64,000 nucleotides of DNA from Cellvibrio sp. UBA7661 (lineage in GTDB: Bacteria > Pseudomonadota > Gammaproteobacteria > Pseudomonadales > Cellvibrionaceae), in NCBI GenBank assembly GCA_002483365.1, contig DLHT01000009.1:140844-204843 (forward strand). Reading direction: 5' to 3'. The notes beneath the pieces are model-generated. The model saw nothing but the letters and a program-made list of their open reading frames with translations, was not told the DNA's origin and did not search any database. The position numbers and the translations under genes were made by a program. Shown piece after piece: positions 63,663 through 64,000 of the stretch; the stretch's first letter is position 1; the number at the start of each line of letters is the position of its first letter.

Positions 63663-64000
63663 ATGGATCAGAAACTGAATTTCTTCAAATGGGTTCTGAA
63701 TGACCAAATTCAAGATTTAACAATCTCTGCAAAATCAATGAGAGAGTGCATTCTTGAAATAGATCCCGGCAATACAACAAATGAGACCATCTGGTTTTTG
63801 AGAATGTGCGCAATGTCAATGCTGGCCTCCTTGGCTAAGTTGTGGGAGGCGCTTGATCATTACAACAAAGAAATAAATAGCTTCCCTGAAGCAATAAAAC
63901 TGGACCTGAGAAAATTAAAATCCGAAATTGAAACAAGAAAAATTTACGCATATAGAAAGAAATATGGCGCACACATAATTGACAAATCTACGGGCAATCC
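63663..64000 (+). CDS. partial AT-rich gene with HEPN-like motif (3' end outside window)
   Basis: At least 112 residues from ATG 63663, cut by the window edge. The protein is helical (MDQKLNFFKWVLNDQI, then FLRMCAMSMLASLAKLWEAL). Near the visible end is RKIYAYRKKYGAHIIDK, in which R-K-K-Y-G-A-H fits the R-x4-6-H signature of HEPN ribonuclease domains, and the YRxKYxAHI shape is like that of AbiU2-type proteins. Base composition differs from the neighbours, suggesting transfer. The ribosome site is weak. A defence or toxin role is possible but not shown. Confidence 0.55.
   Translation, partial: MDQKLNFFKWVLNDQIQDLTISAKSMRECILEIDPGNTTNETIWFLRMCAMSMLASLAKLWEALDHYNKEINSFPEAIKLDLRKLKSEIETRKIYAYRKKYGAHIIDKSTGN

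Overview
The window looks like a chromosomal segment of a Cellvibrio-type gammaproteobacterium (Cellvibrionaceae or near relatives), a free-living polysaccharide degrader. The reasons are a five-gene N-acetylglucosamine (GlcNAc) operon with NagX and NagP, a large Xanthomonadales-type TonB receptor next to a tryptophan-halogenase-family flavoprotein and a DUF6445 protein, secreted GH3 and GH95 glycosidases, a PEP-CTERM protein, Cti, RdgC, FklB and SbtA. This assignment is by gene content only. No rRNA, tRNA, CRISPR array, IS element or prophage was seen.

Layout. 1-4.4 kb: the 3' part of a GAF-PAS sensor whose histidine-kinase core is degenerate, facing a partner-switching operon (small helical protein, two STAS proteins, and a receiver-PP2C-HATPase regulator of the HsbR/CrsR type). 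Between them are broken remnants of a chemotaxis operon (cheY start, possible cheR start). 4.7-6.2 kb: class I fumarase. 6.4-11.9 kb: nagK-nagP-nagX-nagA-nagB on the minus strand. 12.3-17.4 kb: TonB receptor, halogenase and DUF6445 on the minus strand. The two GlcNAc-related transcription units carry the same 12-bp palindrome GACAACGTTGTC laid over a TTGACA -35 box, so they very probably belong to one regulon. 17.7-21.2 kb: DUF3014 protein and fatty-acid cis/trans isomerase. 21.3-23.8 kb: feoA-feoB-Cys-rich protein behind a Fur-like site. 23.8-29.7 kb: periplasmic binding-like protein, AI-2E transporter, FKBP, RdgC and EptB. 29.7-35.5 kb: SulP transporter, ApbE, a secreted EEP-fold protein, and a LysR gene divergent from an SbtA-like bicarbonate transporter. 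35.7-36.3 kb: ParE/Phd toxin-antitoxin. 36.5-44.6 kb: purEK, GST, a small protein, a chemoreceptor, a phosphate-binding-protein/OmpA fusion and ChrA. 44.7-51.5 kb: GH95, a GH3-SGNH fusion and an IclR regulator. 52-55 kb: PEP-CTERM protein, a second binding-like paralog and a luciferase-like oxidoreductase. 55-57.6 kb: AT-rich orphan genes and a frameshifted PAS/HD-GYP gene. 57.7-63.2 kb: LysR, an Old Yellow Enzyme, a TlpA-like protein and a PQQ dehydrogenase with an internal cytochrome c domain. At the right edge an AT-rich partial gene carries a HEPN-like R-x5-H motif.

The clearest functional unit is GlcNAc use: uptake across the outer membrane (TonB receptor) and inner membrane (NagP), phosphorylation (NagK), deacetylation (NagA) and deamination (NagB) to fructose 6-phosphate. 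The halogenase-family protein and DUF6445 protein are co-transcribed with the receptor but have no known step in this pathway, which makes them the best candidates for undescribed biology here. Intergenic spaces are rich in structured repeats of several unrelated kinds.
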